DNA of 64,000 bases from Nissolia schottii (GCA_003254905.1 QANU01048639.1:85051-149050); one strand, 5' to 3'; positions 34,839 through 47,437 are shown, counted from the first letter of the stretch. The notes: generated by a model from the letters alone, not told the origin. Numbers and translations: made by a program.

Positions 34839-36410
34839 TGATAAGTGCCCAATTTACACAAATTTTGACCTATCAAAATGGCACTTATCTATTATATTTT
34901 TAAACGAATTATCTAATGAATTCCTCTTATTTTGTAGGTTTATAATATATTTTGAAGATGGATGCAAGAAGCTTAAATTAATAATAATCCCATGAAGAAT
35001 GGAAGAAAAGGGCAGAATTGGAAAAGAGCTTAAAGAGAAGGTTCTGGACGAAGGCATCGCTCAGCGAATATCATTCATCGCTCAGCGCATAACGAATAAT
35101 CGCTCAGCGATAAAACCCTAATCGCTCAGCGAACTTAAGTCGGCAAGCCACTTGCACCGAAGCCATCATTGAGCCAGCTGGAGCCAACTGGAACCAGCCA
35201 ATCACAGCATGCCACGCCAGCACCGCCTGCAAAAAGCTGCCGAGCATTTAATGCAAAGTACAATCGCTCAGCGATAGTGCGCCGCCGCCCAGCGACAACA
35301 ACTTAATCGCTCAGCGATAGTACAAAATCGTTGAGCGACGGAGACCAATTTTTGCCTATAAATAGAAGGAGGCCGAGGCATTCAAGGGAGATCCAACCCC
35401 CCCACTACATCCAACGCATTCCACTCCATTTTCCACTTTTCATTACTTAGGTTAGGTTTAGAAAGAAACTTAGGGTTTAGAAGCTTTCCTTAAGAGGAGG
35501 TGCTGCCGAAATTGTCAACAGTTGCGAACCGTGGTGGAAGTGTGGAAACATTTCACCACTTTTCTCAACAACTATTACTCTAAACCCTGTAAGTCTGTAA
35601 ACTATCCATGACAATGGATAGCTAACTTTCTTTATTGTTGGGATTGATGTGCTTTATTTCTTAATGTATCCATTGTAACTTATGTTTATGATTTTATAAC
35701 GTCTTATGGTTTTAATGAATGATCTTGTGCTTAATGCCTGCTGTTGTTAGTAATTTTGATTCTTAACTTGAGACTTGCTTACATGAACGAAAGTTATGCT
35801 AGTTAAGTTACAAACCAGGTTAAGATCAATAGTGCTTTGAATAAGCCTGATTTTATGCTTGAATATTGTGAACGAAAGTTACAACTATTTGAGCTTGACC
35901 TAGATCAATTCATTTAGTTCTTTTCTGCCATAACTGGAGATCTAGAGCTAATCGCATTGACACCTGCTTTAACTTCAATGTACTTTGTTGAGTTTGTGCA
36001 AGACATTGACAACTTAATAAAGGAACTTGTGAACTTAACATGCTTGAAAAAGATGATTAAGTTAAGAACTGGTGGCGATAAAATCAATAAGACTCATAAG
36101 TCACATGGCTGCATTGAGAAATATTGTCACTAAAATCCCAACATCTTTCTTTACCTGCCTAAACTCTACTCCATTATTGTTCTCTTTATTTTATTTGCAA
36201 GTTATTTATCAATTATTTACTCATCAAAATATCGATACACTTCCCATAGCTTAAAATAGTTCAACTCCAAGATATTGGTTTTAAACACAATCCCTGTGGA
36301 TACGATTATACCCGTTTATACTGCAATTGGATTCCGCGTGAATCTGAAAGCTGTAGAAGGATATATTAAATTGACGAGAGTGTAAAACTATTGCAAAAAG
36401 GCTTTCAACA
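34839..36410 (+). repeat. 3' LTR of element D
   Basis: 1572 bp, the same length as the 5' LTR. Contains a CGCTCAGCG cluster and TATAAATAG (35357-35365). Confidence 0.92.
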
Positions 36411-36587
36411 GGCCCTATAGCTACGACCTGCTTTCGCCCTGTACCGTTGACGACTGGGCAGTGCTTAGCCTGAGCGGTTGTGATCCGCGGATGCGCGATG
36501 GCATACTACATCGCCAACGATACGAGCAACCATTCAATTGGGGAATGGCGAGGGGTCGGCCCTGTGACTCGACCAGGATTTGGACTC

Positions 36588-36690
36588 ACATACATACGTA
36601 CATACATCCATACATCCATACATACATACATACATACATACATACATTCATTCATACATACATTCATTCGTACGTACGTGCGTTAATCCA
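36588..36690. repeat. Microsatellite (CATA)n/(CATT)n in H
   Basis: Imperfect CATA, CATT and CGTA repeats in the H LTR, right of element D. Confidence 0.9.
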
Positions 36691-38086
36691 TTTACATACA
36701 TATACATTTATCTTACAGTGGATCCACCTATAGTTTGAAAATAAGGCCAGGTCTATGCCTGTTCGTAATACTTAAAATAGAGTCATGTACGTAACATATA
36801 GTATAAGGTCAGGCCTATGCCTGCGTATAACACATAGCATAAGTTCAGGTCTATGCCTGCGTTCACATTAACCAATCCATCTTGCTGGACTAGTGAGAGG
36901 CGTGTCCGTTGGATGTGCCAAGAGAGGAGATTAACCTAATCATATAACTACGTACTTTCTATAAGGTACACCGAACCATCTGTGGCCGGAACTTTCCTAG
37001 AACATCACTGGTTCCTTATGTTCAATTATGCACTTTCCTTGTTTTATGTGATCATTTGTCTAGTTATTTAAGGTTGTCCTAACATTCTAATGACAACCAT
37101 TTCCTCATGATGCATCATAATAAAATATAGTACATATAGTATAACAAGGATCATGACTTGAAACTATAGGGTATCAGTACTTTTCTAAAAATGCCCGCTT
37201 GCTGTCAGAATTTAGTCATCAGAAACCGGAAAGGTCCAAGACCTCATCCCAAGCTTTTTGATAGCTCCAAGATCATTTTTCACACTTAGAAATTCTGATC
37301 CTAACCCCAAAATCACGAAATGACTGGTTTACTCTTTTTCCCCAAAATGCTATTTTTCACCCTTAAAACCCTGTTTTCTTTGGAATTTTAGTTCTCAAAA
37401 ACCCGAAGGGTTTAAGACTTGGCCTTAAGGTTTTTGATAGTTCTAAACCCATATTTTCTGAAAATTAACCCATTTTTTCAGGTCCTAATTTCAAAATTCC
37501 CATTTTTCCCTTGTTCACCCAAAAATGTCGTTTCTGTCTGTTTTGCAGAGGAATTCGTCGGGGACTCAAAAAATCACAAAACTTAACATCCCCACTCAAT
37601 TTTTCATCTAGATTTCAGAAATAAAATTAGTTTTTGATGATAAAATTCCCAACAAACAGTTCCAGTTCAAAACGTGTTATGCTCATATTTCAAGCTTAGG
37701 TTTACCTAAACTCTGACAGAGTCACAGATAACACAGGCAGTTTCCAGACAAATCTCAACAACATATATATAAGCAAAATCACATATAGAACATACTAACA
37801 TCATACATCATCTAGCATAAAACCACATAGATAGTGGAGAGGTCAGTTTACCCACTTGTATAGTTACTTTAGACAGTTCAGGAGATCTACGCGGAATCCT
37901 AGCTTGTTCTATTGTTCCAAGCTAGCTCTTTCTAAGATAGGTATGTCCAAGATTTCTTTAAGGAGACAAAGAGGAATCTCTAAGAACAAGGTTAGGGAAA
38001 TTAGGGCTATGTTTAGTTCAGTGAAGTTTCTGTTTTAGTATCTTGACAGGATAACGACTAAGTGTGCAAACGGACAGAGTTTTGGC

Positions 38087-38268
38087 TAGGGGTGAACATG
38101 GGTTGAATCCGACCCGACCCAACCCAACCCGCTTGGGTCGGGTTAAGTCGGGTCGGCAGGTCAAACCCAATGGATCCACCATATTATACGGGTCACGTCT
38201 CGGGTCTCTACTCTTCAACCCGACCCGACCCGCCGACCCGCGTGTATATATATATATATATATATTTA

Positions 38269-38307
<39 letters not shown>

Positions 38308-39465
38308 TACTACTATATATATACTAAACAGCAAACTAGAGTTCAGAATGCAACTGCAGCGCCGTTTCCATTCCATCTGCAACCATACTCATCTTTCACC
38401 CTAACTCTTTGGTTGCCTTTGCTGCGCCGCCTGCAATCCATCGTCATCTTCCTTCACTGCGCCGTTTCTTTGCTGTGCCGTTTCCATCTTCATCTTCCTT
38501 TAATGCTCCTTCTTCTTCATCCTTCGTTGCGCCATCCCTTCGCCTCTCTTCCTGCGTCAACTCCGCCGGCCACCGTGCCTCCACTCTTCGTTTCCATCTT
38601 AGAAGGTTGGATTTGATTTTTCGCATCTTTAATCCTAATTTTGATTTTGATTTTCCCTAATTTTAACCCAATATCCCTTTCAATTTCCTTTCCATCTTCT
38701 TCTTCTTCAATGTTCTTCTTCTTCATCTTATTTATTCTCTGTTTGTTTATGTTAATTTTCTAAACTTTACCATTGTTAACTGTGGCTACAACTTTAGCGT
38801 TGGCAGAACAGCACCACTATTTCCAGCTGAAAGCAGTTTGTCTCAAGTTTGTTGTAACTACCCTCTTTAAAAGGATAGCAAGAGCCATAGTTAGAGGGAG
38901 AATGATGATGATCTGATCTTTCATATGATTAGAGGTCATTTTTTATTTTCTTAGCTTATTCATGTGTAAGAGTCTAAGAGATATAAATGTAATTTGTGAT
39001 GGGGGCTTTTATTGGTCTCTGTTTGTTGTAGGTTTCTGTGATATCTATAGTTTGTTTTTAGTTTTCCTGGACAAGAAAGAAAAAACCTGTCGCTGGTGGT
39101 TCTGTTGTATTCTTTTACATTATATCATTAAATCTGATTAAATACATTGGAGGTATCTTCTGATGAAATTTAAATAAAATAAAATTTTTAATTTAACAAA
39201 TAGTTTTTAAAAAAAATAATAGCTTTTTTCTATTAAAAATATATATATTTTTTAAAGAAATGGAATTTTTAAAAAAAAATTAGTTAAAAATAGGGGGTGG
39301 GTCACCTGCTGACCCGCTAATCCGACCCAATCCGGGCAGGTGGCGGGTCTGGCGGGTACCTAGTGAAAAATTGAAAATTACACCCGACCCGACCCACCCG
39401 TTGATAGGCGGGTCGGATGAGTAACATGTGTGGGTCCGACCCGACCCGACCCATGTGCACCCCTA
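38087..39465. mobile_element. hAT-type non-autonomous DNA transposon
   Basis: The 8-bp target duplication gttttggc (38079-38086 and 39466-39473) is perfect and is the hAT hallmark. The termini are inverted: TAGGGGTGAACATGG at the left and CCATGTGCACCCCTA at the right. Both subterminal regions are packed with gggtcggg / cccgaccc words. No transposase is seen. The interior holds a (TTA)n run and a GC-richer block (38340-38600) that looks like host-derived 5' UTR sequence. Confidence 0.9.
38243..38325. repeat. Microsatellite (TA)n(TTA)n in the hAT element
   Basis: TA repeats followed by about 14 TTA units and a short CTA run. Confidence 0.95.
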
Positions 39466-41550
39466 GTTTTGGCAAGGTTTTCTCCTATGTCATGTTTTTG
39501 GAAGAGATCATGGCTATTTATAGGCCAAGCCACGAAATTTCATTTCCCAAAATGTGTATCATCCCGCTTTCTCCTTGTTGAAAATCTCGCTAGATAGATG
39601 CCTATGAAATTCTCATTGTAGGTTAAACCATTAGAAACATAAACTCTTTAGGTTAAAAGTGTCTGTAGAAATAATTCTGCTCATTTTTATAAAATTTTGC
39701 AGACACTAGAATAAACCATTTTTGTCGTCTGAGTACAACAGTGCATCAAAAGTACCCATAAAAGGTACGAGAGTTCACAAATACCTTAGATGTACCTAAA
39801 TTCTTCCTTAGAAAAGTTAGGGGATCATAAGGATGTGATCAAAATATTTTTAGAATAACTGTACGCGAAGTACTAGGACCAAAAGCAACAAAACCTTATC
39901 AAAATTGATCTGCTGGAGACCTTTAATTCTTGGCCACACAAGTGGCCAAGACACAAAAGGCCTTGCACGACCAAGAAAAGGCCAAGTGGCCTAGTCAAAA
40001 AGTCCAAGAGGTGAGTCATGGTGGTGAGTCACCATGCATGATGTCATGCATGACATAAGCTAGAGGTAAAATGGTAAATTGGTCCAAGGGCATTTTGGAA
40101 AAGTGAATTTTGTGGCTTGGTGTAACATCCTAGGTTGGCAGCTTATGCTTAAGTCATAATCTATGTCCGCTAGGTTGTTATCTGCTGTGTGGGAATACTG
40201 GTAGTCCCTATTTATCTTGGAAAATAAATTTGTTAACTCAAAATAAGGACCCATTTTTTCTTCCACAATTACTTTTCGTTTAGCTAGGAGCCATGCGCTT
40301 GCGAGCTATACCATATGCTCGTTAGGTACGTATAACAGAAAAGCAGGAATGTAAATATCATACATACAAGCAGAACAATTTGGGTCCACCCATTAATAAT
40401 TCGCATAGGCATCATCATATGTACATATATATATCATCAGTGTTTGTACAGGTTAGGACCTACTAGTACTACAAAATATACTAGTACAGAATATACAAGT
40501 CATACATATACATTATACATCAGCTAATATTACATCCATATCTACTACAAAACAACATCAGGATCTGAAGATAGGGTTAGGGAAGGCAAGGCTGGTCAGG
40601 GTGTTGAGCTTACTCCTCAAGGTCCGCGTCCTCCTTCTCCTTGCTCTCCTCGAACGCATCATCCTCCTCGGTCGGAGGTGTCTCAGGTACGTCTGGCAGG
40701 TCCCGAGAGATGTTGGATGGACCTGACTCTCATCCTGGCTCCTCGCCAGTAGATCGAGGGTGGTCGTCGCCTCAAGGAAACTGGGTCGATCTCTACGTTC
40801 TTCTCATAAGGGGGAGGTTCTTCCGCCATGTCGCTCGGCTGAGGTTCATCGATAGAGGGTCCCGGCTCCACTGGTGCGGGTGGTACTGCTCGGAGAGGAA
40901 CGAGGTTGTTCACCACGAGGAATGTCCAAAACTCTGCCTCCTCCCCTGTCTCAGGGTTAACGTTCCTTAATCTACTCCAGAGGATCCGCCGCTTCCTCAG
41001 CGGTAAACTCATCGGGCTCACCTCAAGTCATAAGTGAGTGGGGTGAGAACAGATGGTTCCCAGTGGATAACTATAGAGTAGTGGGGTCTGGTTACTCAAT
41101 TATGCTTCAGGCCACTTAGGAGATCTCTAAGTGTTCATGCAACTAGATTCCCTACTTATTATTATTTGCCTAGGATCCTGAGTAGCTTTATCTAATTACT
41201 AGATGATTGGGATTTCTAGTTATTACTTACCTAGGCTTTTGCGCTTATTAACTAGACTCGCGGTGCAATGGTGACCGTCTCGTATGTGTCTCACAGACGG
41301 CTGACTCAATATATTTATATCCATTCATATATAGTCATACAATTATACAATTATTACATCAATATCATGCATGAAGGGACTGGGGTTTCTCTTACGCGCC
41401 TATGGCTGCGTCTTTTTCGTTGCTGGGTGCCGCCACTCCCTTCTTGACTGTGGGATCGTCATCCCCATACAACCGCAACCGCTTGCAACCATTCAACTGA
41501 TAGAATGGAGGGAGTGTGCCCTGGTGGTAACACTGGAAAATGAGGGCTCG

Positions 41551-41748
41551 CTTGTCCATGTCTGGGGGACAAGATCTCTCTTTTTCTTTCTTTGTCCACG
41601 TCTAGGGGACAATCCTCCGTCACATCTGGGGGCGTAGGTTACACACCTCAACTGGGGGTGCATCTTTATGCCACGTCTGGGGCATATCTTTTTGTCTTTC
41701 TTTCTTTGATCCACATCTGGGGGATCCTTTTCGCCACGTCTAGGGGCG
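41551..41748. repeat. Hairpin array with shared ACGTCTGG loop and changing stems
   Basis: Units: CTTGTCC/GGACAAG (41551-41573), TTGTCC/GGACAA (41592-41612), CACC/GGTG (41644-41660), TATGCC/GGCATA (41667-41686), GATCC/GGATC (41708-41726) and CGCC/GGCG (41732-41748). All except the CACC unit, whose loop is less similar, enclose a variant of acgtctgg(g). A weaker unit lies at about 41619-41634. Confidence 0.85.
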
Positions 41749-42250
41749 TCTGACTCATCTTTTAAATGTCATGACATAAAAGCACAAGTATTACTTTCTT
41801 TCCTTACTTTATTTTCTCTCGTCCGGGTGGAAACCCGCGTTCAGATCATTATCTGCGTAACATAATCATAACCCAGTCCTTCTGGCTTAACTGAGGAGGG
41901 GCTTGTCAGGTATGATGTGCCAAGAGAGGGATTTTCTATTATATAACTATGTTCTTTCTTGAAGGTACACCGACCCTTGGTGGTTGGGCCTTCTTAAGAT
42001 ATTACCAGTTTCCCAACATTCTGTTACCGTCTTTGCACACCAGGTAGTTTAATTCTAGTGGTCTATGGTTGCCCTAGGTCCTGTGGCAACACTGCCTCAT
42101 GATGCACGCACCTGTACTCTACTATTCTCAGGCAAGTACTCATTCGAAGGTGGCAAAGCAATGCAGATGGAGTGATGTGGGTCCCTGGTTTAATCTCAAA
42201 CTCTTGTTATTTATGGGCAAGTTTAGTCGGAACCCTAGGGCTCTCAGGCT

Positions 42251-42486
42251 GCTCAGTGTCATGCACCACCGCTCAGCGTCCCTGATGTCCGCTCAGTGCT
42301 GTGATTGGCCGCTCAGCGCCTCCCTGAGCTCCCCACAGTTCTGGGCCATCAATATCCCCTTACGTGGCGTCCACGTCACAGGTCACTCATCGCCCTATCT
42401 TGGAGCTCAGCGCTTTGCCCTAGCTCACCACCATGTTAGGTCTCCCTTGAGTCAAGGCTCAGTGCAGCTTCAGGCTGCTTAGCGCC
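42251..42486. repeat. CGCTCAGCG/CGCTCAGTG cluster in the C LTR
   Basis: Seven copies or one- to two-base variants in 236 bp. Several read CAGTG, which looks like CG-to-TG decay. On the - strand it lies downstream of the TATA box at 42889-42897, as in element A. Confidence 0.7.
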
Positions 42487-42888
42487 CTAGAGTGCACAAC
42501 ACCTGTAACCTGATAAGAAACAGCAACTTTCACCATCTTTCTTTCCCGCTTCTTCCAAGCTTTTAGGACTTAAACACACATCATTTCATCCATCACTTAG
42601 CACCTAGGGACATCCTAACCATGCTTACACAAATCAAAATCCTAAGCATTCATTTACATACACAAGCAACATACAACACTAAGCTTCAAGAACACCCAGG
42701 AGGTGGATAGCCTAAGTTACCCACTTCCTTAGAGCTGTAAGGTGATGGAGACGGTGGAGAAGAGTAGCCCTTTAAGTCCCAAGCTTTGTGCAAGCTTCAG
42801 AGAGTCTTCAATCAGTTCGACCGAACGGAAATCGGGCAGAGTTTCAGCTAGACTTGGAATTTTTGTGAATTTTGTCTGAATGGAAGGG

Positions 42889-42897
42889 CTATTTATA
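42889..42897 (-). promoter_or_regulatory. LTR promoter TATA box, element C
   Basis: TATAAATAG on the - strand. H has the same box at 39514-39522. Confidence 0.6.
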
Positions 42898-43462
42898 GCC
42901 ATGAATCTGCCCCCTAAATTTACCTTTTTGACCTTGTACATAATTACCAAATTGCCATTTTCTTATTTTCTTAATTAATTAATTAATTACAAAGATAATT
43001 CAAGTGTCACATCATGAATAGTAATTGAATTTTTAAATATTTTCCTTGGGCAATCTGAATACCATACATGGGAATTGGAATTTTTTGATTCCTCCCGGTC
43101 CCGTTTCGCTCGTGTTTTATCGCTCGCTGTCCCGATGCGTCGCGCACGATCGTCCGAAAAATATTTTGATCATACCGTCGCGATCCCCTAATTTCCCTCT
43201 TCCTAAGACTATTATTATTTGAAGGCATTTGTGCATTTTTTCCTAGAGGAGTATTTTTCACAGATACCTTTGGCGCGTCGAAAAATTCCCATGGCAGGCA
43301 ATTGTCGTTTGGCCGTCTGCAAAATTTCCTGTAGGGACACACCCTATATTCCAGGGACATTTTCCCAAGAATTTCCCCTTATAGCTCCCTAATCCCATTT
43401 GAAGAATTATTTACTATTTATTTTTTATGAATATTTCTCTAAGGGAAAAACGAGATGTTACA

Positions 43463-44298
43463 TTCCCACCCCTTAGAAAAATTTCGTCCCCGAAATTTAA
43501 GTGGAAGTTAGGACGTACCTTCCAATAGCTCGGGGTAAGCTCGCCTCATGTCCGTTTCCAGCTCTCAAGTTTGGTATTCACATGCTCCGCTTTCCCACAA
43601 GACGCGTACCATCCATACTTCTTTGTTCCTAGTTCTTCGAGTCTTGCGGTCCACAATTCGTCGAGGCGTCATTGGTAGAGAGATCTTCCCTTGGTTGTAC
43701 TTGATTGGTCTCGAGGATATGCTTGGGTGAGGCATGATACTTTGTTAGCTGAGAAACGTGGAATACATTACGGACATAAGCCAAGTGCAGTGGGAGAGCT
43801 ATTCGGTAGGCGACTGACCCATCTGAAGAATCTGGAAAGGCCCTATAAACCTTCGACTCAACTTTCGAACCTTGAGGGACCTTCGAATGCCGGAATATTG
43901 GTGTAAGCTTCAAGAATACATGCTCCCCCTCCTGAAACTCCAAAGGCTTTCTCCTAGTAACCGCATAGCTCTTTTGACGATTCTGAGCCGTTTAAATTCT
44001 CTCACGAATCTTCTTGACCTATTCTTCCGCTTCCTTGATCTCATCAGGGGTACTATTCCAAAACTTAGCCCCCTCATTCTAGGACAACGGTGATTGGCAT
44101 TTTCTACCGTATAGAGCTTCGAACGGGGCCATGCCAATGCTAGCCTGATAGTTGTTGTTGTAGGAGAACTCGACTAGGGGTAACATCTCATCCTAATAGC
44201 CTAGTAAATCCCACGCACACGGTCGCAACATGTCTTCCAGAACATGAATTGTCCTTTCTGACTGTCTGTTAGTCTGTGGATGATAAGCGGTACTAAGA
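43463..44298 (-). pseudogene. Element C integrase C-terminal half
   Basis: Recognisable pieces on the - strand include the polypeptide RKPLEFQEGEHVFLKLTP, the VAYRIALPLHLAYVRNVFHVSQL segment and a chromodomain-like tail with AYPELL. A TGA replaces the conserved Trp in that tail. At least two frameshifts are present. It stops at the catag duplication of element E. Confidence 0.78.
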
Positions 44299-44303
44299 CA
44301 TAG

Positions 44304-47300
44304 TAACGCTCACTAAAACGTCGTTAATTTTAGTGCTCAATCAAATAATAATTTATAAACCAAGAAAACCCCGAAAAAGTAGTAAAGGGGGTTAACCTAG
44401 GTCGTCTCCCAAAGAAGCAATTTAGAACCAATTGTAGTTAATTAAATCGGGGGGTTTGTTTTGATGAATAAAGAGAAATTAAAATGAGAGTAAGTCAACA
44501 ATGATAAAAGCAATATCCTGCATACGACATTTCTAGATCAAGGATTAATTCTCATCGGTTCCTAATTAATTATTCATGGAAAGAGATGTTGTTTATTAAT
44601 TGAAATCTCTAACTAATATGCAATTCACTTAAGAGACTACGATCGTCAATCCCCTAAGCATTTATTAATACAGGTATTAAAACCAAGATCTCAGCATTAA
44701 AACCCATATTAATTTATGTACCAATTGCACAACCTAATTAAATCTAATTAGTTCTCCAAAAGTTCCTTAATCATAGTTTAATAAATCATACAATCGTCAA
44801 GATTCATTAACTTAGATTTAACCTTAACTAATAACATGCAATCGCTATATCATTAATTAAGGGTGGAACAATTCATGCATGATCATTAAGCGCAAGACCT
44901 CAAATTAATCCAAATCTAGAGTTACCACATGCAAGATATTAAGAAACTACTCCTCCATGGTGGAGGATTAAAACTTATAAAAAGTAAAGAGAAAGAAAGA
45001 GTACATGACAATGGAGAATTGAAACAATAGAACCTGTAATTAATTCGGCAGAACTTCGTTACAAGTCTTGAAAGATTACAAGCACTCTAACATAAGCCTA
45101 AGAGTGCATAAAATAAAATGGAAAAAAGTGTGCAAAATATGGAGGAGGAAGAGCTTGGATGGGGTATGGAAGGAATGCCTCTAAGTGAATGCCTTGGCCT
45201 CCTATTTATAGTCCAAGGTTCGAGCTCAACGCTCAGCGGTTTAGTGCCACTGCTGAGCGATTTCGGTGGCTTACTGATAATTGCCCAATTTATACAACTT
45301 TGACATATCAAAAGGACACTTATCTGCAAACTTTTTAAAGAATTATCTAATGAATTCCCCTTATTTTGTAGGATTTCTAATATATTTTGGTAGATGGATG
45401 CAAGTGTAATTTATTGAGGAATAATCCCATAAAGAATGGAAGAGAAGGGCAGAATTGGAAAAGAGATTAAAAGAGAAGATTCTGGACGCGGAACCACTCA
45501 GCGAGGATTCCTTATCGCTCAGCGCCTAGAGAAGAATCGCTAAGCGATGTTACTTGTATCGCTCAACGAAAGTAAGTCGGCAAGCCACTTGCACCGGCGC
45601 CATCATTAAGCCAGCTGGAGCCAACTGGAGCCAGCCAATAGCCGAGTGCCACGTCAGCGCTGCCCTGTAAAAAACTGTCGAGCATTTAATGAAGACGCGT
45701 ACAAGTACAATCGCTCAGCGATAGTGCGCCCGCCCAGCGATAAAAGCTTAATCGCTCAGTGAAGGACCCAAAACCGCTGAGCGATGGACCCCAAATTTTG
45801 CCTATAAATAGGGAGGCCGAGACCACTCCGAAATGATTCCATCCCTCCCCTCCATTCTTCACTTCTTTTACACATTTCCTTGTATTTTTAAGCTTAGTTT
45901 AGTTTAGGTTAGGTTAGGAACAAAGACGAGGCTTGTGAAGGAGCCGGAGATAGAGGAAGCTTGGCAAAGCCATGGCCATGATAGCGTGAGCACGTGTCAT
46001 GGTAAGTGCCTAAACCTTGCCTCCAAGATTCTCTTGTAAGATGGGTTCCTAACCCTCTTTTTGTAGGGATTTTGGTTACTATTGTAGTTTGCTTGTATCC
46101 ATGTAACTATTATATATGAATCTATCCTTTTTCTATGATTTTCTTGAATGATTTCATGCCTAATGCTAGTTTTGTTTAGTGTTTTGATTCTTGATTTGGG
46201 ACTTATTCACATGAACGAAAGTTATGTTAATTAGGTCATAACCAAAGTAAAATCAATTAATGCTAGGCTTAACTAGAACCTAGACTTGAACGTTGTGAAC
46301 GAAAGTTACAAACATTAGAGTCTGACCTAAATCATTTCATCTAATCTTGTTGCCGTAACTGGAATAAAGATTAGCCGTTTTAACATCTGGATTGATGCTG
46401 GCGTACTTTGTTAAGCTTGTGTGCGAAAGTGACAGTTTAACAAGGGAAACCTGTGATCTTGTCATGCGCGAAAGTGATGACAAGTTAAGAACTTATGGCG
46501 GGCAATCAAACGATAGTTCTATGTGATAAGTAACTGGATGCATGAAACTATGATGTGATTAAAATTCCCAACAAGCTCCGGATCTACCTCTGATTTGTTT
46601 CCTATTTTATTTTCCTGTCTTTTATTTAGTCTATTTAAATATAAATCAAATCACAAATCTTTCACCTCATTGTTTAATCAAATGAACTCAAGAACGATAT
46701 TTTTACAACTCCCTGTGGGATCGACCATACCCTATACTGCAATTGGATTCCTTTGGAATCTGAAAGCCGTAAGTAGGCATGTATATAAATATTTAATTTG
46801 AACGACAAAAAGCGCAGATAAGCTTTCTAAGAGATTGGCACGGTTGTGACAAACTTAAGCTGTGTCAGGATCCTAGAAAGTGGTCAAAAAGACTTTCATC
46901 ACTTACGCGGTGTATTAAATGCTCTGGTCAGCTTTTGCAGAGGCGGCGCCGCCATCTGAGCTGGCACCAGGCTGGCGCAATATATGCGCCAGTGCAAGTT
47001 GCTGCCGACATAACATCGCTGAGTGGCTAAGGCACCACCGCTGAGCGGTTTCTTCATTATCGCTGAGAGGTTCCTCGGTTGCGCTGAGTGATGTCTTGAT
47101 TATCGTTGAGCGGTTCCTTGCTTATCGCTGAGCGGTGCTCGCTGTAATTTGCCATTTTTTGCTTCTTTTTCCTTCTTCTTTTGCCCTTGGCCACATCTTC
47201 TCTTCATATCTTCAATAATCCTCTCGAACATTCATTCCTGTAATTAAAAATAGAGAAAAATACAAAAGAAATATTAAATTCTGAGAGTAAAATAATACCT

Positions 47301-47437
47301 TAACTTGTCGTTTTCCTCAATTCCTTATAAAAGAGGATAATGTGCAAAACATATCAATTAAGTTTAAGACCACACATTTTTAGTATGCATTTGTTCATTT
47401 ATAGGATAATAAAATAGGGTGCAAAATCCACTTATCA
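44304..47437 (-). repeat. 3' LTR of element E, split by solo LTR F
   Basis: About 1.5 kb without F. The left edge reads TAACGCTCAC, where the other LTR reads TGACGCTCAC. - strand TATA box at 45202-45210; CGCTGAGCG words at 45228-45262 and 47014-47140, split by F. Confidence 0.88.
45275..46901 (+). mobile_element. Element F: solo LTR of the element B family
   Basis: 1627 bp, TGATAATTG ... TTCATCA, collinear with the B LTRs. The perfect target duplication is cttac (45270-45274 and 46902-46906), and the sequence of E continues across it. With no internal region, it is the product of recombination between the two LTRs of a former full element. It keeps the word cluster and TATAAATAG (45803-45811). 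Confidence 0.93.

Larger units (their letters stand above)
28907..36410 (+). mobile_element. Element D: young Athila-type non-autonomous gypsy element (gag-PR only)
   Basis: LTRs 28907-30478 and 34839-36410 are each 1572 bp and nearly identical (about nine differences seen by eye, all transitions). The target duplication is gaccc (28902-28906) against ggccc (36411-36415), one mismatch. The PBS is a perfect tRNA-Asp complement. Gag and protease survive with two stops; RT, RNase H and integrase are absent and the following 1.5 kb is non-coding. It must have been mobilised by another element's enzymes. Confidence 0.92.
10173..40120 (-). mobile_element. Element H: old Tekay-type LTR, split by elements A, D and a hAT transposon
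   Basis: The surviving pieces are 10173-10680, 28445-28906, 36416-38086 and 39474-40120, about 3.3 kb in total. Joined in order they follow the layout of the C LTR (40121-43462) with substantial divergence. Shared blocks include the start region (ctaggttgttatctgc), a central block (gagtggggtgagaac), 'gagatctctaagtgttcatgc', and a - strand TATA box (TATAAATAG, 39514-39522). No coding region remains, so H is a solo or truncated LTR. It stops where C begins at 40121. It is the oldest layer of the stack. Confidence 0.6.
40121..43462 (-). repeat. 3' LTR of element C
   Basis: 3342 bp, + strand ends TGTAACATCC ... GATGTTACA. It contains the loop-conserved hairpin array (41551-41748), a CGCTCAGCG/CAGTG cluster (42251-42486) and a - strand TATA box (42889-42897). 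The neighbouring - strand polypurine tract is AAGGGGTGGGAA (43463-43474). Confidence 0.85.

Noticed and set aside
36461..36733. Open frames reading YIHTYIHT (also at 28709-28897)
   Set aside because: They translate CATA microsatellites and carry no domain.
38064..38726. Several overlapping open frames inside the hAT element
   Set aside because: They cross TA/TTA repeats and low-complexity C/T-rich sequence; none resembles a transposase.
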